Of a stretch of 64,000 bases of DNA, positions 21,749 to 32,300 are shown one piece after another (position 1 is the stretch's first letter; each line of letters opens with the position of its first letter). The translations under genes and the position numbers were made by a program. This DNA is from Luzula sylvatica (lineage: Eukaryota > Streptophyta > Magnoliopsida > Poales > Juncaceae): NCBI GenBank assembly GCA_946800325.1, contig OX326957.1:16242591-16306590 (forward strand). The letters are read 5' to 3'. The notes beneath the pieces are model-generated. The model did not search any database, was not told where the DNA came from, and saw nothing but the letters and a program-made list of their open reading frames with translations.

Positions 21749-22757
21749 TGTTGGAGAATATCCCCGGCCACGGGCCCGCGCAGCGGATATGTAGGCCCGG
21801 TCCGGTTCCCCGATTCCCGAGATCACGCCACGACTTCGAGAGTACGATGCAAATAGAAGGTTAGATCCATACCAGCGTGAAATTGATCACGCACGAAGGG
21901 TTGATCGCCGCCTTCTATCTCCTGTCACGTTGGTGACAATCCGCGCGTCCCATACCACGCGTCTTTCACCGTTCGTTGACCGTCTTCTCACTCCTTGAGT
22001 CGATCACAATCCAAGAGCCACAATTGTCGCTCCTCTACTTGTATCCACCGTGAGTCGCAAGACGTCGGTCGCGGATGCACCTGCCTAGACGATGCACCGG
22101 CGAACTTGCTCGATCTAATCGATTCTCTATTACTCGAGAAACTCCTTTCTCGATTTCTCTCTCTTCGCACCCTTTCACTCACTAAAGATCAAATCTGAAT
22201 TTGCTCTTTTTCTTGTGTATATTGGGCAGAATAATCAATTGCTTAGAATGATTCAACTGATTTCCATAGTGAAGATGAGAGAGAAAATCCTATTTATACC
22301 TAAATAGGATAAGGATTAGCCAAAAGGCATGTATATCCAATATACACCCTTTCACACAGAAAACTGTATGAACCTGTTCAGTATTCTGTCCAGACGAAAT
22401 TGATAAATTTCTCTGACAGAAAATCAACCAACACGAAAGTTGTAGATAATCTTATTATCTACACAACCCAATTTGGCCCAGCCCAATTGGAGTTCGTATG
22501 CAAACGTTATGACTGTTTTACTAACTGTATGTCATACTGTTGCACCCTTTCGGTATTTCACAGAAACGACACTTATACTTCGTTCATATGAAATATATTT
22601 CTATATGAAGGTTGTAGATAATCTCATTATCTATCTAACCCAATTTGAACCATTCTAATTGGATTTTCCCACTGAAAGTTATGACCACGAATGTACGACT
22701 ACATTCGTTTATCCTTGTGTACACTTTTACGGTTGATCCGAAACTGTATTTCTTTCA
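21749..22757 (-). repeat. Element C 5' LTR, 1009 bp
   Basis: It ends CCAACA next to the primer site (21749 side) and starts TGAAAG at 22757. It carries the promoter; a TATA-like TATAAATAGG can be read on the - strand near 22300. Confidence 0.92.
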
Positions 22758-23014
22758 ACGAAATCAAGCGAATCGGCGAAGTCAACAAACGGTGAAAGAC
22801 GCGTGGTGTGGGACGCGCGGATTGTCACCAACGTGACACGGAAAAGAAGAATAGCAATCAACCCTTCGTGTGCAATCAATTTTGCACCGGTATGAATCTA
22901 ATCTTCTTATTTGCATCGTACCCGTCGAAGTCGTGGCGTGATCTCGGGAATCGGGGAATCGGACCGGGCCTTCATTCCCCTGCGCGGGCCCGGGGTCGAG
23001 GATTTTCCCCAACA
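22758..23014 (+). repeat. ACGAA duplication, then second part of element B 3' LTR
   Basis: 22758-22762 is the right ACGAA duplication of element C. 22763-23014 resumes B's LTR in the + orientation and ends CCCCAACA. With 13799-14551 it rebuilds an LTR of about 1.0 kb. Confidence 0.9.
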
Positions 23015-23123
23015 GTGGGACCCATATGTAAATAGATATAAATGGGTCTCTATAAATAGAGAGCCTTTTTCATGTAACAAATATACTGAGATAATTTCAA
23101 TTTACTTTGAGGCCATTTATCCT

Positions 23124-23384
23124 ACCCCCCAAACCCACCCGTGCATCCACGATATGGGGAGGATTGATTCGCCTCCCCAATTCGCGTACCCAAGATTTTA
23201 TTAATCATTAATTAAATTTTTTAATTTTTGTTAATAAATAGTACAATTGTATTAATCGTTAATTAACTTTGAATTAATCATTAATTCAAATTTGAATTAA
23301 CCATCAATTGAATTTGTGGGTGCATTTTGGGGATGAAAATTCCCCCCAAATCCATATCGTGGATGGCAAAGTGGGTTTGGGGGG
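23124..23384. mobile_element. Small MITE-like foldback element
   Basis: Imperfect inverted ends of about 37 bp (CCCCCCAAACCCACC...CATCCACGATATGG and its complement) flank a very AT-rich core. Target duplication and superfamily were not resolved. The flanks (23015-23123 and 23385-23594) hold a TATA-like TATAAATAGAG near 23055 but no gene. Confidence 0.6.
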
Positions 23385-23594
23385 AAGAGTAGAATTTCCC
23401 ATTTACTTTTACAATTTCATACTTACAATTCAACAATACTCAAAAGACTTATTTGACAAGTCTTCAAACAAACCTTCTTTTGATTGTCCATTTTTTTTTT
23501 TAAAGAGCAAAAATAATTGCTCGGATTTTGATAAAAACGAAACGTTTAATTACAGAGAGTTAGAAACTAGTTAGATAAACCTAAGGTGAGTTAG

Positions 23595-25276
23595 TCAGCA
23601 TGACCGTTTCCAAGCTACAGCGTCTTTAGTAGCCATGATGAAAGTGGTTGAGTCCGGAAGTCGTCTATTCGAGAAGATCGCTTGGTTCCGCCTTTTCCAA
23701 ATATGCCAAATTATGGCCAAAAATAATAGGTCCCAATCTTTTCGAAGTTGAGGTGGACATATGAGCCTATTCGAAGTGCAAAAGTTGATGATATCGTCCT
23801 TTGATGAGATGGTGAAGCCCAAGAGCGAGGAAGTTTTTGCCCACATCCTTTTGGAGAAAGGGCAAGAGAGAAATAGGTGGTTCGCGTCTTCGAGGGAGTT
23901 AGTGTTGCAGCTTACACACCATTTTGGGTTAGGTCACCCTTTTTTTATGAGGTTGTCCGCTGTCAATAACCTTTTTTGGAGGGCGAGCCATGCAAAGAAT
24001 TTTATCTTAAGTGGGCATTTTATTTTCCATAGCCTTTTATTCCATTTAATTATGACCCCCGGGTTTCGCCATATTTTGTAAGCCGATTTGACCGAGAAGA
24101 CACCATTTTGAGTCCATTTCTAAGAGAGAGAATTGCTGGAGTTATCCGTCGAGATCCTAAAGAAAGGGAGGAGACGTATTAGATCCTTTATGAAGAAGGA
24201 TGATAGATTATTTGGTATTTCAGTCAGTGAGTTGGGGTTATTTTTGGAGTATAGCTCTTGTATTGATTTACTCCATAGTCCTTCCGGTTCTGCAACTATT
24301 TTGTAAAGCCATTTTAGTAGTAGGGCGTTATTTTGAGTGGGTAGGTTTATGAGTCCTAGACCACCATTTTCCTTGGGCAAGGTGACTTTTTCCCAGTTGA
24401 TTAGACAATGACCACCTTTACAAACCGCTCCTCCCTTCCATAGGAAACTTCTAGTTAGTTTGTCAATATTATTCGTTACCCAAATCGGGAGTTTCAAAGC
24501 TTGCATATAATGCATAGGTAGGGCGTTGAGTACGGATTTTGAGAGCGTGAGCCGAACACCGAGAGATAGCAGTTTCCCTTTCCAAGCCCCTAGCCTATCT
24601 TGGATTTTGGATAGGAGTGGAAGGAACGTGATGCGAGTTGGTTTTTTAATTGATAGTGGGAGACCGAGATATTTGATGGGGAGAGATTTCTTTTGGCAAC
24701 CTATTAGTGAAGCTATCATACCGTGGTAATTGTCCGGAATAGCGATAGGGAAGAAGCTAGATTTAAGCCAATTTATTTCTAAGCCGGAGATAGATGCAAA
24801 GCATTTGAGAGCTAGTGATAGAGCTTTAAGACTTGTAGGATTAGCTTCTAGAAATATTAAGGTGTCATCCGCGTATTGTAAAGCTCTGGGAGCCATGGTT
24901 ATCGGTGTGTGAAAGCTTGCTCCAACTTTCCTTATTAGGTATTGTAACGAATCCACTACTAAGTTAAAGAGTAGAGGAGACAATGGATCCCCTTGGCGTA
25001 AACCTCGTTTGTGCATGAATGAGTTTCCCGTTTGGCCATTAATTCTTAGTGATGATGAAGAAGTTTGTAACATGTGCATTACCCACTCGATCCATTTATT
25101 CGGGAATCCCCTTGCTTCTAGTGTGTTCTTTAGGAAGACCCATGAGATATTGTCGAAAGCTTTTTTGAAGTCAAGTTTAATCAAGATGGAGGGAATTTTC
25201 CTTTTGTGTAAGTAAGATAGCGTTTCCCTAGCAACTAGGAAAGTTTCTATAATGGATCTATTTTTTATAAATGCGG
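23595..25276 (-). pseudogene. LINE E ORF2, C-terminal half: RT core and zf-RVT
   Basis: It contains RT motifs KLDFKKAFDNISW, RGLRQGDPLSPLLF and LQYADDTLIF (YADD catalytic site), then thumb/connection sequence, then the zf-RVT region (IKFFAWLALQKRLLTADNL). Reading continues in the same frame through two stops, TAG at 24120-24122 and TGA at 23934-23936, so the original frame ran to 23595. The upstream end joins 25915-27581 once the solo LTR is removed, restoring ...NIRQSA-FINKRSII.... It is non-functional. Confidence 0.88.
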
Positions 25277-25914
25277 TGAAAGAAAATATGGCTTAAGAAT
25301 TAACTTGGAAGAATTTATATAAATAGGCAAATCTGCAGTCAGAATTGGGCCGTTAAATAATTAGGATTTAATCTAATATCGGGCCCATTCAAATAATTAG
25401 AGTTTTAACTTAATTTCGGCCCAAACCGAAAGTTAGGGTTTTAACCTAATTTTGCCTATAAATATACATTCTGATTTCGATTTTCTCTCTCTTCGAGGCT
25501 GCTGAAATTCTGTCCGAAATTCTGGCCGCCATTTTCTGAACCCTAGGGTTTTGGAGCCGCCGAATTTTTCTCCCTTTCTTCCACAGAAAACGAAGTGATC
25601 TGGAGAGTTTGAAAAGAGAGATTTGAGCAAAGAATTTGAGATAAAATAATCGTGAAGTTGACTAGAACGACGTTTACGGTTCCGATCAGTCGAAATCAAG
25701 GTGGACACGAGTAGAGGGACTGCACGAGCATTCCTTGGAGAAGGTTCACGTATTTGGAGAAGAAGTCGACACGTACTAACTTGTACGAGGTAAATTCTGA
25801 ATAACTCTTCCTTTTTCGTGGTTTTTCGAACGTGATCCCGGTAGAATTAGGTTACGCATGCGTGAATAATTCCGCTGCACACTCTAATAATCGTGTGCGT
25901 AACCCTACATGCGG
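25272..25914 (+). repeat. Solo LTR of the element A family (25277-25909) with TGCGG duplications
   Basis: The 633-bp LTR starts TGAAAG and ends CCTACA, flanked by the direct repeat TGCGG (25272-25276 and 25910-25914), so it marks a genuine integration into LINE E followed by LTR-LTR recombination. It reads as identical to 4968-5600. Confidence 0.94.
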
Positions 25915-27581
25915 ATTGCCTTATGTTTATGATTTTTGGAAGGTGAGATTGTAGTCTAGTAGCAAGAGCCTTGGAAATTATTTTAGTCATGCCCGTGATG
26001 ATGCTAATAGGTCGGAAGTCACCAAGAGATGAGGCGTTAGTATGTTTAGGTATTAGGGTGATAGTCGCGTTGTTTAGGGCGCTTAGGTCTATAGATAGGT
26101 CATAGAAGGCATTTATGACGTTCATTATTTCCACTTGTATTACTTCCCAATTGGTTTGGAAGAATTCTAGAGGAAGTCCATCGGGGCCGGAAGTTTTACC
26201 TTTAGCAAGATTGTTTATTGTTTCCCTAATTTCCTTGTTTGTGAAAGGTATAATAAGGTCTTCGAGGGGGGTGGTTGGGAAATCAAAGAGGGCCGTAAGA
26301 TTGTAGGGGGTGGTATTCGGGTGGGGGGACCCTAGGATCGATTTGTAATATAGAGTGAAGGCGTGCAAAATTGAGTTGGTTGAGGTTAGCTCTAAGCCAT
26401 TCTCAATGATCTTAGAAATAAAGTTTTGATTTTTCCTAGATGAGGCGATGGCGTGAAAGTAAGCCGTGTTATTATCCCCTAATTTTAACCATGTACAAGC
26501 GGAGCGAAGTTTCCACTTATCCTCTTGGATGTTAGCTAGGTTAAAAGATGTTTCTCTTAGTTTGATTCTAAAAGCGAATTCGTCCTTGGTTAGGGGTCTA
26601 GCCTCCTCGGCCTTGTCTAATTGTTGGATAAGAAATTTGGCTACTTCAAGGTGGCTATTAGTGTGTTGAAATTTATTGTTAGCCCATCGTCTTAATTCCT
26701 TTTTTACATTGTAGATTTTAGATAGGAGGTTGGTGATTTTGTTGTTTCCTTGGTATGTGGATGTCCATTTGGATGCTATGACTTGTTTAGCTTCTTCGAA
26801 TTTTAACCAAAAGGTTTCTATTTTGGAGAATTGGTTTTTGTAAGTTTTTCCTTTAGTTATAGTTAGTAGGAGGGGTGAATGATCGGAGGCGGGGTTTGGT
26901 AGGTCGATAAGTGTGGAGGAGAGGTTCCTTATGAGGAAATGATTTGATAGGAAAGCACGGTCGATTCTTGAGAGAGTGGGTGATGGTCTTTTGTTGGACC
27001 AAGTGAATTGTCTTCCTATTAAGTGTGTTTCGATGAGATTTGCATTGTTAATGAAGAGATTAAATTTAGTGATGAGAGTATGGTTATGGTGTAACGAGGT
27101 GGTTTCCTTAGGGTCCCTATAGAGGTTGAAATCACCAATGACAATCCAAGGGAGGTTGTTCGGGTTTATTAATTCGAGTTCCATAAGAAAATAATCTTTT
27201 AGGTTTTGTGAGGTTGGACCGTATATGTTAGAGAGGATGAATTGGAGGCCCTCCTTTTGTTTGTAAAGTGATGTTTAGAGAGAATCGTAGAGAAGAGGAA
27301 TTTAAGCAAGTATAATGTTCGGACCATGCTATTAATAAACCACCTTTGGATCCGTCGGCATTTTTAGCTTCGTAGTTTTTGAATTTACTTGGGGCAATTT
27401 TTTTGAAATCGAAGTATTTAGTGTTATTCCATTTTGTTTCTTGAAGGCAAAAAATGTTTCCTTTGGATGTACGAATGGGTTCCTTGATGACATTGCATTT
27501 TTGGATGTTCCCTAATCCTCTAACGTTCCAACATAAAATATTAAGTTCATTACAAGACATAATTAAAAATAGAAAGTCCAA
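25915..27581 (-). pseudogene. LINE E ORF2, N-terminal half: endonuclease and RT start
   Basis: It starts near MSCNELNILCWNVRGLG and includes APE-type endonuclease motifs (CLQETKW, GDFNLYRD, SDHSPLLL), then the linker and RT N-terminus (KTSGPDGLPLEFF, GDFRPISII). A one-base frameshift near 27255-27270 separates 27581-27228 from the frame continuing to 25915; the peptide resumes as EGLQFILSNIYGPT. In the frame as it stands the LTR follows, adding an unrelated tail. Confidence 0.87.
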
Positions 27582-27613
27582 AGCAAGAACAAAAGATAAA
27601 TCCTTGATGATAA

Positions 27614-28040
27614 TTAATAATTAATCTCATCGGTGAACCCCTCATAATCCACGAGTTGCTCATCATCCTCCTCCTCATCCCTGCCTTGGTCCTTGGATTG
27701 GTCTAAATCTACAATAATATTAAGATGAGTATTAGTGAGAATTATGGGGTTCGGAGAATCAGGAGAGATTATTGGCTGATCAAGTGTGCTCTTTTTTTTG
27801 GATTTTTTAAGCGAGTTTTTAATCATGGCCAGAGTTGGATTAGAAGATTTATCCTCTAGAGTGGGGTCCTGATGTGATTTAATTATGGGAGTAACTGGGG
27901 GAATTTCATGTGAGTTAATTATTGTTGTCCTTGAAGTTGGGTTTAGGCCTAGTAAAACTAAAACTTTATTAATTTGTTTTGTAGAAAGGCCTTTAGATTT
28001 GATTGTCCATTTTAACTCTTTTTCCTCTCATGTTTCATAA
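27614..28040 (-). pseudogene. LINE E ORF1, C-terminal remnant
   Basis: An open frame upstream of ORF2 on the same strand encodes a Lys/Ser-rich then Asp/Glu-rich tail ending DYEGFTDEINY. Position and composition fit the end of a plant LINE ORF1. The N-terminal part, with the RRM/DUF4283 and zinc knuckle, is missing. Confidence 0.55.
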
Positions 28041-28749
28041 ATAAGCTTGTGATTATTTTTTTTTTGGAACAGATTTATGGTTGGGAAAACATGTAATGAT
28101 TATCTTCGTGAAAAAAATAATAATAATACTTTCCACGTTTCTCACTTTGTATATTAAAATTGGTAATAAAAAACTAAATGGATCCAATATCAGGTACTGT
28201 CATATGTACTTCATGAAGCAAAAGTTTGCATGTTCACTTTCCATCAATTAACTCAATGAATCTGAGTTGCTTTCTTTTATTCTTGTCTGCAGCTTCGGCA
28301 TGGTTTTGAAAGTATGGCACCGAGTTAAAGTCAGATGTAAAAAAAAAAAATAGTATGGTTTGAAAGTACAATATTGATTGATATTTTCCATCCTTCGTGA
28401 AAAATAAGAAACCAAAATAGCCTCGTCTTCTAAATAGTTCATCGTATATTGTTTTGTATACAATATTCCTTGTAACATGTCACTTCCAAAACAAAACAAA
28501 AAAACTACTCGTCTTCTTGTGTTAGTATCTTTATCTGTTTTTGTTTGTAAACACAATAATTAATAAGTAGTGACACCATCCTTAGTTAAAAGAAAATGAA
28601 ATATGCGTTTAATATTTCTTCTCAACTTTTGTCTTGTAATTATGTCATTTTGTAATGTTGCTTGTTTTGATTATTGAGAAAAAATTATTAAAGAAAGAAA
28701 TATATAAAGGAAAAAGATATATTAAAGCATAGTGGATAATTATATTATA

Positions 28750-28783
28750 TAGCCCGCTGCGAAGCACGGGCAAATATTTCTAG
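28750..28783 (+). mobile_element. Helitron 3' terminus
   Basis: A GC-rich hairpin (GCCCG-CTGCGAAGCA-CGGGC) lies about 8 bp before CTAG (28780-28783), followed by T. This is the canonical plant Helitron 3' end: a hairpin followed by CTRR, inserted between A and T. The 5' terminus was not found and no Rep/helicase is present, so it is a non-autonomous or truncated copy, probably within 28041-28783. Confidence 0.75.
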
Positions 28784-29394
28784 TATTAATAATAACAACG
28801 ACAATAACAACAACAACAACAATATAATAATACTAATAATATAGTGTGTTAAAATTTTCAAGTAGCCTATTTGAGGTATCATAATTTTCATCTAACTAAG
28901 AGATTGTTCACGTTTCGCGGCAATTTTGTTTCATATGTTTTGTCATACAAATAATATATAGTTATGATTTTTCGGAATCAAACATAAGAATTTATGAAAA
29001 TAAAAATCATATTGATTAAGGAAGTTCGATGATGACAAAATAATTATACTATTTTTAATCCGACACAAGACAAAATATTTATTTGGTACTTTAATATAAC
29101 ACATACAAAAAAATAAATGTTAATATAAGACAATAAAATAACATTCATTGACCTAAATATAAAATAAAAATGTATGATAATTTAAATTTTGTTAAATAAT
29201 AATATTTTAAAAGTTCATAAAAATTATTTGTGTCTGGTAATTTTATGTTTCATGTTATTGTTGAAAAATATTATATAAGTTAAAAAAATTATCAGCGTTT
29301 AGTAAATAAATATCTTTCATTATTATTATTATTTAAACATTAACATAAAATTATTTTAAGTAAAAATACAAATATGACATATTTAGTAATATAT
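28784..29394. other. AT-rich intergenic stretch
   Basis: It contains simple AAC/AAT repeats (28790-28840) and AT-rich sequence downstream of the ankyrin-PGG gene. No gene or mobile element was recognised. Confidence 0.5.
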
Positions 29395-32300
29395 CTACTG
29401 CAAAGGAAAAACTACATAATAAAAACCCACATTTACTAATACGAGCGAAAAGAAAGTGACCATTAACATTCGAACTGGACGTGCGCATATTTTTTGAGAA
29501 GGTCCAACATTGCCATAACGTACAAAACTACCAAGTAATGTTTGTGCTTCGGGTAGTTCGTCTAAAGAAATTGCGGAACACATCATGATGAACACAAATT
29601 GGCGTTCCCAACCGTTTATAGGTAAGGCTAAAATCAGCGCAATTCCAAATGCCGCAACCAAACATTTCGCTGCTATATGGAAAACCTTAAAAGCGAAAGT
29701 GATGTAAATATCCTTCATATAAGTTTCGGTGGAAGATAAAACACCACATATAAGCATAATCATGCAGTAAAAGGATGCACCAAAAGCAAGCATGTCTGCT
29801 AGAAGAAATGTTTTGAATATCGCGCTGTCCCGAAGCACTGGCGCACCATCTTTATCGTAACCTCCAGGTAATGTGAATGCGGCAGTAAATGCTACTGTAT
29901 TGATAAGTACCGCACCTAGACCTATGATCTGAATCCGGTCCGTCATATCTACTTCTTTACCAAGTATTTTCAACATGAATTCTGTAACCCAAGTGAAAGT
30001 AAATCGATTACCATGTTTATTAATGTAGTCTTCAATCCTGTCATGTATGTCCTGCCAAATAAAAAAGGAAATGGAAGTTAACATTTTGACATACCACAGA
30101 GTAAAAAAATTATTATATTCGTACTTGGTTTTGGTTTAGAACGAGAGGAAAGAAAAATAAATGGAGAAGATATAATTATATGTATTATATTATATTTTTA
30201 TTTTTAAAATAATTTATATAAACACAATAAATTAATATTTAAAAGAAAATTTTTGTTAATAACCAAGTTGAAAATGTTTATTAACGAAATAATTAAGTTT
30301 TGAAAAAAAATTATAAAATGTCTTTTGCGGAATTTCAAACAACGCCGGACGAAGTATGATTGTCCGTCTTTATTGATCTATATGCTTACTACAAATTAAT
30401 GATAATTAAGAGAATTAAGAGAATAAATAAAAGGCAGGATATGATTGCCCGCCCCCGCCAATATTTGATGGAAAATGTTTTATGGAGAGAGAAGGAAATA
30501 CACGAGCTGTATATAACCTGAGTTATATGACCCATGTTCTAACCGCCTAAGAATACAACTCGGTCAAATAAGAAAGATTGGTGCATTTTATATATAACCC
30601 CAAAATACATATATATTACCTTTTCATGAATATTTATAATTATCCTATCAAATAACAAGATAAGACTCAATAAAACGTAGTACATTTCATTCTTCAATTA
30701 TAACCCCAACAATTATTTATTTGCAAAAATACAAATCCATCTATTAAATTGTATTACACATGACTCTTTAAATTGGACATATTTTTGATTCAGTTTAGTT
30801 AATTTTTTATAAAATATGATTTTGACATTTGTCGTTATTCTTTATAAAATATTTCGAAACCAAATTTCAAATTAGATATTTTAATTCTTTCGCTGTTCCA
30901 AAATTGGGTTTTATTATTTCAGAATTTTCTCAAAGATATTATCGTAATATAATTTCTTGTGTTATTCTAAGTTTATTTTGAGGATTATTTTGAAATATAA
31001 CTGGAAGAGATTTTCTTATAAACTCATATGTTCAATTTAAAGAGTCATGTGTAATTAGGGGTGTAAACGGTTCGGATCCGGTTCGGATAGTGGTCATACC
31101 AGATCCGGATCCGTATTTTTTGTCGGATCCGGATCCGGATAGTGTCGGATCCGGATACGGTTCTGATATTAAACGGATACGGATACGGTTCGGATATCGT
31201 CGGATACGGATACGGATCCGGATAATATTCGGATAGTTCAGACATATATTGTATATGTAATTAATTATTTTTTTCTAACAAAAATATTTATGATACAATT
31301 ATGATAATACTTAAGTAATAAATAATATAATTATACTTTACTAAATTCAAATATTTGTCGAATATAATAGAGTAATTTGGTCGAAATGATGAAAACGTGA
31401 GTTTGACTAATAATTTATGTCGCGCGAATACGGATACTAATAATTTATAATGTATACAATATTATATTTTAATTAATCAATTCCAAATATATTTCTTAAA
31501 TTTTAATTTAATTCTTATATTAAAGGAAATTCTTATATGATATTTTACAAATAACAATAGGTCATGGCTTAAATTCTTTATTTTGACAAAACCATGGCTT
31601 GCAGAGACCATGTTATATTTGTAATTAACAATATGTTAATTATTGATAGGTAATTAAATACATTACTTATATTGATAGGTAATTAAATACGTTAATTATT
31701 GATAGGTAATTTAAAAAATTAATATATTAAAAATGGTAATGAATTTGGAAAAACGGGTACCCGTTTTGCATTGCTATTCGGATCCGGGTAATTATCCGGA
31801 TCCGGATCCGGATCCGACCGTATTTTTTGTTCCGGATCCGGGTAGTATCCGGATCCGCTCGGATCCGGATAATTTTATTCGGATCCGGATATTTAGACGG
31901 ATCCGGTTCGGGTCGGGTCGGGCATTACCCGCACCATTTACATCCCTATGTGTAATACCATTTAATAGATGGATTTGTATTTTTGCAAATAAATAATTGT
32001 TGGGGTTATAATTGAAGAATGAAATGTACTACGTTTTATTGGGTCTTATCATGTTATTTGATAGGATAATTATAAATATTCGTGAAAAAGTAATATATAT
32101 GTATTTTGGGGTTATATATAAAATGCACCAATCTTTCTTATTTGATCGAGTTGTATTCTTAGGCGGTTAGAACATGGGTCATATAACTTATATACAGCTC
32201 GTGTATTTTCATCTCTCTCCAGAAAACATTTTCCATCAAATATTGGCGGGGTTTCAAACAGAGCCAGGCGGACAACTATACCCCGCCTTAATTAATTCTC

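Larger units (their letters stand above)
14552..22757 (-). mobile_element. Element C: complete but coding-dead copia retrotransposon nested in B's LTR
   Basis: It is 8206 bp long, bounded by two 1009-bp LTRs and ACGAA duplications. Read on the - strand: 5' LTR 22757-21749, primer site 21747-21736, leader, degenerate gag-pol 20198-16730, 3' non-coding region, polypurine tract, 3' LTR 15560-14552. It belongs to the same family as B. I count about seven mismatches between its LTRs, so the insertion is young although gag-pol is full of stops and frameshifts. It probably moved as a non-autonomous element using proteins from relatives. Confidence 0.92.
8203..23014 (+). mobile_element. Element B: Ty1/copia retrotransposon, host of elements A and C
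   Basis: The visible part is the 3' part of the leader, gag-pol, the 3' non-coding region and a 3' LTR split by element C (13799-14551 plus 22763-23014). The 5' LTR, primer site and upstream leader should lie left of element A, outside the window. The right end ...CCCCAACA at 23014 is followed by GTGGG (23015-23019), the expected target duplication. Confidence 0.85.
23595..28040 (-). mobile_element. LINE E: decayed L1-type LINE, 5'-truncated, split by a solo LTR
   Basis: Read in reverse: the end of ORF1 (about 28040-27614), then ORF2 with endonuclease, reverse transcriptase and zf-RVT region, ending at 23595. It has no RNase H domain, unlike LINE D. It carries at least one frameshift, two in-frame stops and a solo LTR. 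I could not identify a poly(A) tail or target duplications with confidence. Confidence 0.85.

Noticed and set aside
24526..24912. ORFs on the + strand opposite the LINE E RT
   Set aside because: Antisense shadows of the LINE coding strand.
31045..31245. Arg/Ile/Pro-Asp-rich ORFs in the GGATCC-rich arrays (also 31733-31996, 45300-45572, 45754-46008)
   Set aside because: They are translations of hAT subterminal repeats.
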